Source of the DNA: Metaruminococcus_A sp003150405
GTDB taxonomy: Bacteria > Bacillota > Clostridia > Oscillospirales > Ruminococcaceae
DNA: 41,668 nucleotides
Assembly: GCA_902489745.1 (NCBI GenBank)
Contig: CABUBB010000018.1
Location: 1 to 41,668, forward strand
Reading direction: 5' to 3'
Part shown: positions 1-6,363 of the stretch, piece after piece
How positions within the stretch are numbered: the stretch's first letter is position 1
How the letters are laid out: every line of letters begins with the position of its first letter
Notes under the pieces: model-generated
Database searches by the model: none
Told to the model about the DNA's origin: nothing
What the model saw: only the letters and a program-made list of their open reading frames with translations
Translations under genes and position numbers: made by a program

Positions 1-121
1 TCACCTCAGATAAATTCATTTACCTGTTTGGGCGCATCCTTCCGGTGCTGTCGTTAAATAAGGGGATATTCCCTGCCCTGAGAGTAAATAAACTGCGCAA
101 ACAGGAGATTTTTACCAAAAG
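1..121. other. Left flank without a recognisable gene
   Basis: Probably chromosomal DNA beyond the element. I see no open frame with a ribosome binding site on either strand. It lies downstream of the tRNA-Glu terminator (reading the minus strand), so it is expected to be the original sequence following the host tRNA gene. Confidence 0.5.
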
Positions 122-154
122 AAAAACCTTGCCGATAAAATCGGCAAGGTTTTT
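122..154 (-). terminator. Intrinsic terminator of the tRNA-Glu unit
   Basis: A perfect 14-bp stem (122-135 with 141-154) around a 5-nt loop, flanked by A and T runs so it can act on either strand. On the minus strand it follows the tRNA CCA end by one base, as expected for the natural terminator of a tRNA transcript. This supports the idea that the left side is undisturbed chromosome. Confidence 0.85.
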
Positions 155-155
155 C

Positions 156-200
156 TGGTGACCCGTACGAGAATCGAACTCGTGTTACAGCCGTGAAAGG
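156..200 (-). other. attachment site: 3' fragment of tRNA-Glu(UUC)
   Basis: Read on the minus strand, this is a tRNA 3' half: anticodon loop CTTTCAC with anticodon TTC, the 3' side of the anticodon stem, a T-arm with a 5-bp ACGAG/CTCGT stem and a TTCGATT loop, acceptor strand ACGGGTC, discriminator A and encoded CCA. The pattern fits tRNA-Glu(UUC). The 5' half (acceptor, D-arm) is absent; the sequence beyond 200 is AT-rich element DNA leading into the integrase stop codon. Tyrosine-recombinase elements commonly use tRNA 3' ends as attB, leaving one intact gene at one end and a displaced 3' copy at the other. This is the displaced copy. I found no second copy in the window. Confidence 0.85.
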
Positions 201-203
201 GGA

Positions 204-1121
204 CTATTTTGATTTTAAATATGTTTGGTTTAAATAGTCGTTTAATTTAGGAACCCCCTCTTGAATGTCTGAAAGGTCAAGTTGTGTATAAATATCATAA
301 CTTGTTGCAACAGAGGAATGTCCCATATACAACTTATGAAGCAACGGGTCAATGTCTGCCCTTTTACAGAGCAAAGAAAATGTATGGCGACAGTTGTAGC
401 GTGTACCGAACATTTGGCAGTCGTTTTGATACTGCCTCCACCGGTGTACGACCTGTCTGCGAGTTAGCAGTTCTCCATTCTCATCTCCGAAAATATATCC
501 CTTGTGCCCTTTATATGTAAGAAGCACCTCGTAGAGTAAATCCACCATCGGTACATATTTCTCGTTGATATCTGTTTTCAGTTTATACTCAATTTGCGGC
601 TCATTCCCTCTTAAGTAAACAACGGTTTTATTTATTCGGATAAGTCTTTCCTCAAACAGAAGGTCGTCTGTTGTAAGTGCCAAAGGCTCGCTTGGTCGGC
701 ACCCTGTAAGAACTAGAAACAACGCATAAGGGCCAAAAGGCATTAGAAATCGGTTGTTCAAAACCGTGTTGAATTGATTTGGCGTTAAAGGAGGCCGCTT
801 TCTTTTAGATGCCTGCTTTGGGATTTTTACAGACTTAGCTACATTTACCTCTACGGCACCTATTTCGAAAGCATAATCCAAAATGAGTGAAACCGTATCT
901 TTTAATTTTCTCAAAGTGTCTTTTGCGTAATTTTTTGAGTAATATAGCTCGTTAATCACTTTGCGAATATCAGAAACGGTGATTTTCTTCAATTCCTTAT
1001 CCCCTAAATTAAGAACCCAAATTTCAACGCGATGCCGGTGGCTTTCCCAAGTATTTTGTTTTACAACACTTTTATAATAATCCAGCCATTTGAACGCAAT
1101 GGTTTTGAATTGTAGCAGCAT
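204..1121 (-). CDS. int: Tyrosine recombinase / ICE integrase
   Basis: A 305-residue site-specific recombinase expected to integrate and excise the element at the adjacent tRNA-Glu site. Residues 1-100 look like a SAM-like core-binding domain; the catalytic domain follows with R142 (TGCRPSEP), K182, R245 in the YNCRHTF box, H268 (YMGHSS) and nucleophile Y278 (YDIYTQ). The usual first His of the HxxR motif is Tyr (Y242), a substitution also seen in other recombinases, so activity is still likely. It lacks the extra N-terminal arm-binding domain of Tn916 Int. The ATG at 1121 has a GGGGG-type binding site nine bases upstream. The stop lies 4 bp from the tRNA fragment. No excisionase gene is obvious next to it. 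Confidence 0.93.
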   Translation of the reverse strand: MLLQFKTIAFKWLDYYKSVVKQNTWESHRHRVEIWVLNLGDKELKKITVSDIRKVINELYYSKNYAKDTLRKLKDTVSLILDYAFEIGAVEVNVAKSVKIPKQASKRKRPPLTPNQFNTVLNNRFLMPFGPYALFLVLTGCRPSEPLALTTDDLLFEERLIRINKTVVYLRGNEPQIEYKLKTDINEKYVPMVDLLYEVLLTYKGHKGYIFGDENGELLTRRQVVHRWRQYQNDCQMFGTRYNCRHTFSLLCKRADIDPLLHKLYMGHSSVATSYDIYTQLDLSDIQEGVPKLNDYLNQTYLKSK

Positions 1122-1161
1122 TCATATACCCCCATTTCTCTATATCGGTTGCGCTTTGATA

Positions 1162-1190
1162 ATTATATCACTTATGCTAATAGCTTACAA
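1162..1190 (-). promoter_or_regulatory. Promoter of the integrase
   Basis: On the minus strand, TTGTAA (1185-1190) and TATAAT (1162-1167) are separated by 17 bp and lie about 40 bp upstream of the int start. Seen by eye only. Confidence 0.6.
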
Positions 1191-1305
1191 AACTCTTCAG
1201 AAGATATAAAAATCCCCAAACATGCGCTTTAAAGGCAAGAGACAAAAAATAAAAAGTGGCTGAAAAGTCATTTTTATATACTATTTTTTAAAGGAGTTGA
1301 ACGCA

Positions 1306-1365
1306 ATGATAACAAAGAAATTCATTCTTGTGGTAAAGCCATGCCCGCATTGCCTGAAAGAATAG
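1306..1365 (+). CDS. 19-residue leader peptide candidate (CPHC motif)
   Basis: A short frame with an AAAGGAG site nine bases before its ATG (1306) encodes a 19-residue peptide ending in KPCPHCLKE, with two cysteines in a CPxC arrangement. A TATACT box at 1277-1282 could drive it. It ends about 20 bp before the first of two 25-bp palindromes and lies upstream of the par operon. It could be a regulatory leader peptide, a tiny zinc-binding protein, or a remnant. The strong binding site argues that it is translated; nothing in the sequence gives a function. Confidence 0.4.
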   Translation: MITKKFILVVKPCPHCLKE

Positions 1366-1386
1366 CGATTGCAAAGATGGTTAATC

Positions 1387-1411
1387 ACTTCACGCAGATT
1401 CTGCGTGAAGT
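1387..1411. promoter_or_regulatory. 25-bp palindrome, site 1 (candidate parS/operator)
   Basis: A perfect inverted repeat of 12-bp arms around a single T (centre 1399). It shares the core GCAGA-W-TCTGC with four other sites at 1433, 3474, 4008 and 5009. It lies upstream of the DUF3970-parA-parB operon. Confidence 0.75.
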
Positions 1412-1432
1412 CAATTTCCAACACTTTTTTAA

Positions 1433-1457
1433 ACTTCGTGCAGAATCTGCACGAAGT
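1433..1457. promoter_or_regulatory. 25-bp palindrome, site 2 (candidate parS/operator)
   Basis: A perfect 12-bp-arm inverted repeat around A1445, 46 bp centre-to-centre from site 1. The arm bases compensate: where site 1 has ACGC/GCGT this has GTGC/GCAC. Palindromy is therefore conserved although the bases change, which indicates a site recognised as a dimer or as a hairpin. Confidence 0.75.
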
Positions 1458-1472
1458 CGGAAGGAAGAAAAA

Positions 1473-1643
1473 ATGATACGCCTACGGATTACAGGAATCC
1501 CCCACGAGGTTGATGCTTTTATCGAAGCTGTCAGCCTCTATTTTTTTGTCGCAAATATCTCAAAGAGCTATCAAAACAGCGGTAGCCCCTTTGTCCGGGT
1601 TTATGCGACGATTGATTTGGAAAGGAAAAAAGAAGATGAGTAA
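1473..1643 (+). CDS. DUF3970-like small protein upstream of parA
   Basis: A 56-residue protein that begins with a beta-strand pattern (MIRLRITGIP) followed by HEVDAFIEAV and ends with a PFVRVYATIDL strand. This resembles the small DUF3970 family of mobile elements, whose function is not known to me. ATG 1473 follows a GGAAGGA site; upstream in-frame codons would run through the palindrome and lack a binding site. Its stop overlaps the parA start, so the two are probably translationally coupled. A role in control of the par operon is inference from position only. Confidence 0.65.
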   Translation: MIRLRITGIPHEVDAFIEAVSLYFFVANISKSYQNSGSPFVRVYATIDLERKKEDE

Positions 1644-2487
1644 AGTCATTGCAATCGCAAACCAAAAAGGCGGGGTTGGCAAAACCGTTACCGCCGTCAA
1701 TTTAGGCTGCGCACTGGCGCAGGCCGGGAAAAAGGTTTTGCTTGTGGATAACGACCCGCAGGGCAACACGGGTAGTTATTTGAATCTGACAGACCGCGAT
1801 AACGTCACCCTGGCCAATCTATTCTATGCGTCCCTCGCCGTGTCAAAGGTGCGGGAAAGCGGCGACGTTCAGGCGCTTACGGAAATCAATCGTACCTTTT
1901 CGGAGTATGTCCGGCAAGCGGTACAACACAGTGCTCTGGGGGTTGACCTTATCCAGTCTGATTGCGAGCTGCCCGGCGCTGAAATTGAGCTGATTAAGAC
2001 CGAAAGCACTTTGAACCAGTTTAACCGCAATACAGCACTTCAAATGATTCTTAGCCCGCTGCGGAAAGATTATGATTTTATCATTTTGGACAGCCCGCCA
2101 TATTTGGGAACCCTTTTGCTCAACAACCTTACCGCTGCGGATGGGGTAGTTATCCCCGTTACCTGTGAAAACTTTGCTTTGGACGGAATTACACAGCTTT
2201 TCCAATCCATTCAGGGCGTTCAGAGAACAACAAACCCTCGTCTTGCCATTTACGGTTTCCTGCTCACAATGGTACAGACCAATACCAAAGGATATACCGA
2301 AGCAAAAGAGGCATTGTGCGAAGCGTTCCCGGATTGGGTGTTTCAGGTGGAAATCCACCGTTCGGTGTCAGCTTCAAAATCCACCAAAGAGCAGAAGCCT
2401 TTGATTTTTACCAAAAGCAGCAAATTAGGCAGAGAATACATTGATTTTGCAGGTGAACTGCAATTCGCTATGGAAGGGAGACAGTAA
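1636..2487 (+). CDS. parA: ParA-family partition ATPase (Soj-like)
   Basis: A 283-residue deviant-Walker ATPase. The N terminus carries KGGVGKT at residues 11-17, followed by a second nucleotide-contact region (VDNDPQGN) and a FIILDSPP Walker B-type strand. ParA proteins bind DNA nonspecifically in the ATP state and move ParB-loaded DNA; in an ICE they stabilise the excised circular or replicating form. ATG 1636 sits inside the end of the upstream small gene with an AAAGGAAAA-type binding site; longer in-frame starts would overlap the whole DUF3970 gene. parB follows after 2 bp, so the three genes form one operon. Length is normal for a short type Ib/Soj-like ParA. Confidence 0.95.
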   Translation: MSKVIAIANQKGGVGKTVTAVNLGCALAQAGKKVLLVDNDPQGNTGSYLNLTDRDNVTLANLFYASLAVSKVRESGDVQALTEINRTFSEYVRQAVQHSALGVDLIQSDCELPGAEIELIKTESTLNQFNRNTALQMILSPLRKDYDFIILDSPPYLGTLLLNNLTAADGVVIPVTCENFALDGITQLFQSIQGVQRTTNPRLAIYGFLLTMVQTNTKGYTEAKEALCEAFPDWVFQVEIHRSVSASKSTKEQKPLIFTKSSKLGREYIDFAGELQFAMEGRQ

Positions 2488-2489
2488 GC

Positions 2490-3464
2490 ATGGCAGTTGA
2501 TTTTTCAAAAAAATTTGAGGGCTTCAACATTGGCGCAATGAACGCTCACGACAACCTGTTCGGCAAAGCGGCTCCGACAGCACCGGAATCGCTGGAAATG
2601 GAGATTGATAAAATCCTCGCTTTTCCAAAAGAGCTGCTGCCGGAAGCGTGTCAGGAAATGTTTGACGACTATTCGGATGAAGATATGGAGGAACTCACAG
2701 ACAGCATTCAAAAGCATGGGGTGCTTCAGCCAATCCTATTGCGGTTAAGCAGCCGGACACCCGGTTTTTATGAAATACTTGCCGGGCATCATCGTTTGGA
2801 GGGTGCCAGACGCGCGAGACTGAATACAATTCCTTACCGGTTGATAGACGCAGATGACGACGACGCCTGTTCGATTTTCGTTGAAACAAACCTGAACCAA
2901 CGTAAGCACCTTTCTTGGAAAACGATGGCTTATGCTTACCAAATGGATTTGGACTCCCTTTCCCATCAGGGCAAACGAACCGATTTACAGGACGACAGCG
3001 AATACAACGAGGGCATGAAGCGGCTGGAAACAGCGGCAGGAAAGAGCAAACGCACCATTTTGCAGATTGCCCGATTGACAAAGCTGTACCCGCCTTTCTT
3101 TGAATGGCTGGAACAGAAAAGAATCCCTTTTACGGCTGCCTACCATCTTACCTTCTTACCACAAACAGAACAATCCGACGTTTATGCGTATTTACAGGAA
3201 AACCCGGATATTGTGCTGACTGTTCAACATGCGGAAGAACTGCATAAAACCTATGAAGCACAGAAATGGAACCGCTTTACGGTGAGAGACGTATGTAATC
3301 CACCAGTTGAAAAACCACTTCGGACAGGCCGCCCGCCAATGTCGCTAAAGCCCGTTTCGGTCAAAATTCCCCCGGAGGTATACCATAAATATTTTCCTGA
3401 TTTAGAACCCAAAGAAGCTGGGGAAAAACTCATAGAAATTCTGGAACAGTATTTTAGCGCATAG
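2490..3464 (+). CDS. parB: ParB/Spo0J-family partition protein
   Basis: A 324-residue protein with the ParB N-terminal CTPase fold: GHHR at residues 99-102 (GxxR motif within ILAGHHRLEGAR) and TNLNQR at 133-138 (the ENxxR region). A helix-turn-helix region follows around residues 170-210 (GKSKRTILQIARLTKLY), and there is a C-terminal dimerisation-like segment. ParB loads at parS sites and works with ParA. The five copies of a 25-31 bp palindrome around this operon are the obvious candidates for its binding sites (inference). It starts 2 bp after parA with a GGGAGACAG-type site. Confidence 0.93.
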   Translation: MAVDFSKKFEGFNIGAMNAHDNLFGKAAPTAPESLEMEIDKILAFPKELLPEACQEMFDDYSDEDMEELTDSIQKHGVLQPILLRLSSRTPGFYEILAGHHRLEGARRARLNTIPYRLIDADDDDACSIFVETNLNQRKHLSWKTMAYAYQMDLDSLSHQGKRTDLQDDSEYNEGMKRLETAAGKSKRTILQIARLTKLYPPFFEWLEQKRIPFTAAYHLTFLPQTEQSDVYAYLQENPDIVLTVQHAEELHKTYEAQKWNRFTVRDVCNPPVEKPLRTGRPPMSLKPVSVKIPPEVYHKYFPDLEPKEAGEKLIEILEQYFSA

Positions 3465-3473
3465 CGTAGTGTA

Positions 3474-3504
3474 ACAACTTCACGCAGATTCTGCGCGAGG
3501 TTGT
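3474..3504. promoter_or_regulatory. 31-bp palindrome, site 3
   Basis: An imperfect member of the palindrome family (two mismatches over 15-bp arms, centre T3489). It follows parB by 9 bp, and its right arm contains the start of the -35 box of the next promoter, so binding here would block transcription of the gene at 3602. Confidence 0.7.
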
Positions 3505-3530
3505 TTTAAAAAATCAAAGTATGGTATAAT
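3501..3530 (+). promoter_or_regulatory. Promoter overlapping palindrome site 3
   Basis: TTGTTT (3501-3506), 18-bp spacer, extended -10 TGGTATAAT (TATAAT at 3525-3530). The -35/spacer/-10 layout and the TATGGTATAATAA block are repeated almost exactly at 4035-4064. Confidence 0.7.
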
Positions 3531-3601
3531 AAATCATAAGTAAACTTGAAAGTATTTGCCTTTGTACGATTTAAAAGTTGGCATGTAAAAAGGAGCAACA
3601 A

Positions 3602-3994
3602 ATGAATCTTATCAAATATCCAAATGAACAGGCTGTCAATAAGGCCATTGCTGAAAAAGAGCCGCTTCTTGTATTGGTTTCCTTTGACGGCGAAACCATC
3701 ATCGCAAGCCAAATTGATGAAGCGGTCGAACACCATATTCTATTGGCAAAAGCCGGGTACAAAAGTACCGATATTGACCGGTATTTCCGGGTCGTAGTCG
3801 ATGATGAAGCCGCGGACTGGACATTTGTCTGCCCCCCTGATTACAAAGGCATTCCCGACAAGGTAAGACGGATTGCGGAATTTTACAAAGATGGCTTCCG
3901 TGAAATCTCAGCGGCGCTTCAGGCACTTGGTCTGTACGTTGGCATCAATATTCCCAAACGCTACAGACGCCACTTTGATATAATGGCAGAATAA
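3602..3994 (+). CDS. Hypothetical protein, 130 residues, palindrome-controlled
   Basis: I do not recognise this protein with confidence. It is soluble, without signal peptide or membrane segment. The N-terminal part (LLVLVSFDGETIIASQIDEAVEHH) and the aromatic middle (DWTFVCPPDYKGIPDKVRRIAEFY) suggest a compact alpha/beta domain, possibly one of the small LPD-type domains found on mobile elements. ATG 3602 follows AAAGGAGC; the earlier in-frame ATG at 3578 lacks a binding site. It is a single-gene unit with its own operator-type promoter, lying between parB and fic. A partner role for Fic is possible but unsupported. Confidence 0.6.
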   Translation: MNLIKYPNEQAVNKAIAEKEPLLVLVSFDGETIIASQIDEAVEHHILLAKAGYKSTDIDRYFRVVVDDEAADWTFVCPPDYKGIPDKVRRIAEFYKDGFREISAALQALGLYVGINIPKRYRRHFDIMAE

Positions 3995-4007
3995 AAATTG
4001 GGTTTAG

Positions 4008-4038
4008 ACAACTTCGCGCAGAATCTGCGCGAAGTTGT
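4008..4038. promoter_or_regulatory. 31-bp perfect palindrome, site 4
   Basis: Perfect 15-bp arms around A4023, the best copy of the family. As at site 3, the right arm runs into the -35 box (TTGTTT, 4035-4040) of a promoter. Confidence 0.8.
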
Positions 4039-4064
4039 TTTCATCTGTAAAAGTATGGTATAAT
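4035..4064 (+). promoter_or_regulatory. Promoter overlapping palindrome site 4
   Basis: TTGTTT (4035-4040), 18-bp spacer, extended TGGTATAAT with TATAAT at 4059-4064. It is nearly identical in layout to the promoter at 3501-3530. Confidence 0.7.
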
Positions 4065-4175
4065 AACCTCACGGACTGGGCGGAAATCAAAGATTTCCGA
4101 GTCCTGAGAGAACATTGTTCCATGCAAAACCGCGACAACGCACGGTTTTGTTGTGAGCGCTTCGCGCAGTCATGG
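4065..4175 (+). ncRNA. Structured leader or small RNA candidate upstream of fic
   Basis: About 110 bp between two tandem promoters with no open frame carrying a binding site. It can fold into two hairpins: 4073-4077/4100-4104 enclosing a 7-bp GGAAATC/GATTTCC stem (4082-4098), and an 8-bp CAAAACCG/CGGTTTTG stem (4125-4132/4143-4150). It could be a fic leader or a separate short RNA. No known family is recognised. Confidence 0.3.
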
Positions 4176-4181
4176 TATAAT
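4159..4181 (+). promoter_or_regulatory. Second fic promoter with a palindrome half-site
   Basis: A half-copy of the palindrome (GCTTCGCGCAG, 4159-4169) directly precedes TGGTATAAT (TATAAT 4176-4181), the same -10 block as at 3525 and 4059. The -35 is weak (TTGTGA at 4151 or similar). It looks like a partial duplication of the upstream promoter block. Confidence 0.45.
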
Positions 4182-4218
4182 AACAACTACTACTTTTATA
4201 CGCAAAGGAGGTTGTATT

Positions 4219-4959
4219 TTGAGTTTGTATGAAAAAATCGACCAGTATAAAGCGATATTGGACGAAAAACGCCCTTTTGAACCTCCTGTCCTGAAGCAGT
4301 TGCAGGATTACTATCGGATTGGTTTAACCTATTCCAGTAATGCGTTAGAAGGAAATACGCTCACCATCAGCGAAACAAAGGTGCTGTTGGAGGATGGGTT
4401 GACCGCAAACGGCAAGCCCTTAAAAGACACCTTTGAAGCACTCGGACACGCCAAAGCCTATGACTTCATGTTTTCCCTGCTACGGAGGCATGAAATCACA
4501 GAACAGGACGTATTGACGCTGCACCGATTATTTTACACCGGCATTGACGATGCACAGGCCGGTCAATATCGCACCGAACCTGTCTTTATTACCGGTTCCA
4601 GTTTTCCCGTTTGCGAAGCGGAACAAATTCGCACAGAAATGGCAGGTTTGTTTCGCTGGATAAACAGCAAGCGCGGGTGTTATCATCCGGTCGAGTTTGC
4701 GGCTGAACTGCACAAACGGTTGGTGTTTATCCATCCGTTTATTGATGGAAACGGCAGGGTTGCCCGGCTGCTCATGAATACCGCTTTAATTCAGGACGGC
4801 TATATGATTGTCACCATCCCCCCTGTACTTCGCATGGAGTATATCGGGTTGTTGGAAAAAGCCCATACTGACGCTACGGATTTCATCAATTTTATTGCGG
4901 AACAGGAATTGGAAAGCGAAAAAGATATGATGCGGTTGTTGCATCTTCTGCGTTCATAA
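4219..4959 (+). CDS. fic: Fic-domain protein (AMPylase-type), class II-like
   Basis: A 246-residue Fic protein. The catalytic motif is complete: HPFIDGNGRVAR at residues 172-183, with catalytic H172. An N-terminal inhibitory helix motif is also present (S40-x3-E44-G45-N46), which in class II Fic proteins restrains nucleotide binding from within the same chain. Fic enzymes usually transfer AMP from ATP to a hydroxyl side chain of a target protein. The start is a TTG at 4219, seven bases after a full AAAGGAGG; frames extending upstream run through the promoter. It is a monocistronic unit closed by the terminator at 4969. A host-regulatory, defence or toxin role are all possible; with the inhibitor in the same chain, no separate antitoxin is required. 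Confidence 0.92.
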   Translation: MSLYEKIDQYKAILDEKRPFEPPVLKQLQDYYRIGLTYSSNALEGNTLTISETKVLLEDGLTANGKPLKDTFEALGHAKAYDFMFSLLRRHEITEQDVLTLHRLFYTGIDDAQAGQYRTEPVFITGSSFPVCEAEQIRTEMAGLFRWINSKRGCYHPVEFAAELHKRLVFIHPFIDGNGRVARLLMNTALIQDGYMIVTIPPVLRMEYIGLLEKAHTDATDFINFIAEQELESEKDMMRLLHLLRS

Positions 4960-4968
4960 TATTACGGC

Positions 4969-4998
4969 AAAGGGAAGTGCTTTTACTTCCCTTTTTTT
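4969..4998 (+). terminator. Terminator after fic
   Basis: Perfect 10-bp stem AAAGGGAAGT/ACTTCCCTTT (4969-4978 and 4985-4994) with a 6-nt loop followed by a T run. Confidence 0.88.
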
Positions 4999-5008
4999 GT
5001 TGTTTGTG

Positions 5009-5033
5009 ACTTCGTGCAGATTCTGCGTGATGT
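5009..5033. promoter_or_regulatory. 25-bp palindrome, site 5
   Basis: The most degenerate full copy (three mismatches over 12-bp arms, centre T5021) but with the invariant core GCAGATTCTGC. It lies just upstream of the promoter at 5038-5066. Confidence 0.65.
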
Positions 5034-5037
5034 TGCA

Positions 5038-5066
5038 TTGTCAAACTTTCAAAGGTTGTATATAAT
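5038..5066 (+). promoter_or_regulatory. Promoter of the Ser-rich surface protein
   Basis: TTGTCA (5038-5043), 17-bp spacer, TATAAT (5061-5066), 25 bp ahead of the start at 5092. Palindrome site 5 ends 5 bp upstream of the -35. Confidence 0.7.
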
Positions 5067-5091
5067 ATCAGGTAATAAGGAGAGACCAGAA

Positions 5092-6006
5092 ATGAATGAA
5101 AAACTGACAGCTTTGTTTCAAAAAGCAAAGAATATGATTTTAAGCCACAAAGCGGTTTCCGCAGGAATAAGTTGCGGCGTGGCGTTTGTTATCGTGGTTG
5201 GCGCTGTTGCGGGCGTTCTGTTAAACCAACCGTCTACCAGCCTTGTGGACACGTCCACAAGCCCTTCTTCCAGTGATGGGGAATCGGAATTGACCGAAAG
5301 CGAATTGGATTCCGCTTTGTCCATAGAGGAAGGCGCGGAAGTGTCTACCGTCACCAATCAGGACGGCACAACCACCCAAGTTATTACCCACACCGACGGC
5401 ACTGTAACCGAAGTAACGACCAACAGCGACGGAAGTCAGAGCGTGAGCGTAACCGACAGCAAAGGCAATACCAGTACGGTTACAAGGCCGTCCGGTAGCA
5501 GCGGAAGCAGCTCCACGGCAAAGCCGGATACCAGCTCACCGACAAGTGGTTCTTCTAGTTCGTCCAGTTCTAGCAGCTCATCAGCACCGGAAAGCAAACC
5601 ATCACAGCCGGACAGCAGTTCAAGTTCCAGCACCCCCAGTCAGCCGGAAAGCAGCACGAGCACCCCGGAGAGCAAGCCAGACCTGGAACCCGAACCAGGG
5701 TACCCGCCGTTTGATGCGAATACCGTTATCAATCGAGCTGTTTCACAGATTAAGGAATTTATGACTTTAGACCCGGAAGCTCCCGGAAATTATGGTTATT
5801 TCACCTTTACCTTTGGTTTGGATGAAACAATGGATGAGATTGTTCAGGGGTTGGTTGAACTGTATCAGGGAGAGCAACGTCGGAATCCAAGTCTTAAATA
5901 TTTCTACATCGAGTACGCCGGAGTAATGCACGACGGCGAAAGCTATAACGGTGTAACTTATGTTGGAAGCCAGCCGGGGCATTGGTTCTTTTTGTACCGT
6001 GGTTAG
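5092..6006 (+). CDS. Membrane-anchored Ser-rich surface protein
   Basis: A 304-residue protein of unknown function. Residues 1-20 are cytosolic, and a membrane segment at about 22-48 (SAGISCGVAFVIVVGAVAGV) anchors it. A Thr/Asp-rich stretch with repeated DGTxT(Q/E)V units follows (about 85-130). A long Ser/Pro spacer (about 140-210, including a run of more than ten serines) leads to a folded C-terminal domain of about 90 residues rich in aromatics (from NTVINRAVSQI to HWFFLYRG). The design is that of a protein lifting a small domain through the cell wall. No LPxTG or lipobox is present. ATG 5092 follows AAGGAGA; the preceding promoter carries palindrome site 5. It may be a receptor, adhesin or exclusion protein; none is supported by a recognised domain. 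Confidence 0.75.
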   Translation: MNEKLTALFQKAKNMILSHKAVSAGISCGVAFVIVVGAVAGVLLNQPSTSLVDTSTSPSSSDGESELTESELDSALSIEEGAEVSTVTNQDGTTTQVITHTDGTVTEVTTNSDGSQSVSVTDSKGNTSTVTRPSGSSGSSSTAKPDTSSPTSGSSSSSSSSSSSAPESKPSQPDSSSSSSTPSQPESSTSTPESKPDLEPEPGYPPFDANTVINRAVSQIKEFMTLDPEAPGNYGYFTFTFGLDETMDEIVQGLVELYQGEQRRNPSLKYFYIEYAGVMHDGESYNGVTYVGSQPGHWFFLYRG

Positions 6007-6036
6007 AATATGTGTAACTTGTATATGTTTTTTATG

Positions 6037-6065
6037 TTGCTCCACTAAAGAAATTTTGATATAAT
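6037..6065 (+). promoter_or_regulatory. Promoter of the toxin-antitoxin pair
   Basis: TTGCTC (6037-6042), 17-bp spacer, TATAAT (6060-6065), 35 bp before the antitoxin start. No palindrome-family copy is present here, so this unit seems to be outside that regulation. Confidence 0.6.
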
Positions 6066-6099
6066 ATAGTTAGAATAAATCTATAAAGAGGGATGCTTT

Positions 6100-6363
6100 A
6101 TGTTGATTAAATCTTCATCTGCCCTGCGTAACGAATATGATTCGCTTGTAAAACTTTCTATAGAACAGCAGGAACCCATTTATATTACTCGCAATGGAGA
6201 GGGGGAAATGGTTTTTCTTCCGATTGAGGTATATGAAAAACGGGAAGCCGAGCTGAAACTTATGGAAAAATTACTGACCGCTGAGAAAAACCGGCTGGCT
6301 GGTGCGGCAACATTCAGCACAAATGAACTTCGCGGTGAATTAGAGGACATCTACAATGCTTAA
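6100..6363 (+). CDS. Type II antitoxin, Phd/YefM family
   Basis: An 87-residue antitoxin with the Phd/YefM pattern: a short N-terminal DNA-binding part (LIKSSSALRNEYDSLVKLSI) then the strand-strand signature PIYITRNGEGEMVFLPIEVYE. The C-terminal acidic helix should bind and neutralise the toxin encoded next. ATG 6100 follows AAAGAGGG. Its last 8 bp overlap the toxin start, typical of such pairs, and the dimer would be expected to autorepress the promoter at 6037. Confidence 0.88.
   Translation: MLIKSSSALRNEYDSLVKLSIEQQEPIYITRNGEGEMVFLPIEVYEKREAELKLMEKLLTAEKNRLAGAATFSTNELRGELEDIYNA

Noticed and set aside
1341..1472. Upstream extension of the DUF3970-like frame
   Set aside because: It would translate through both palindromes and lacks a binding site; ATG 1473 has GGAAGGA.
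5500..5700. Ser-codon-rich repeats as a possible CRISPR or satellite
   Set aside because: They are in-frame Ser/Pro codons of a surface protein spacer; there is no regular repeat-spacer structure.
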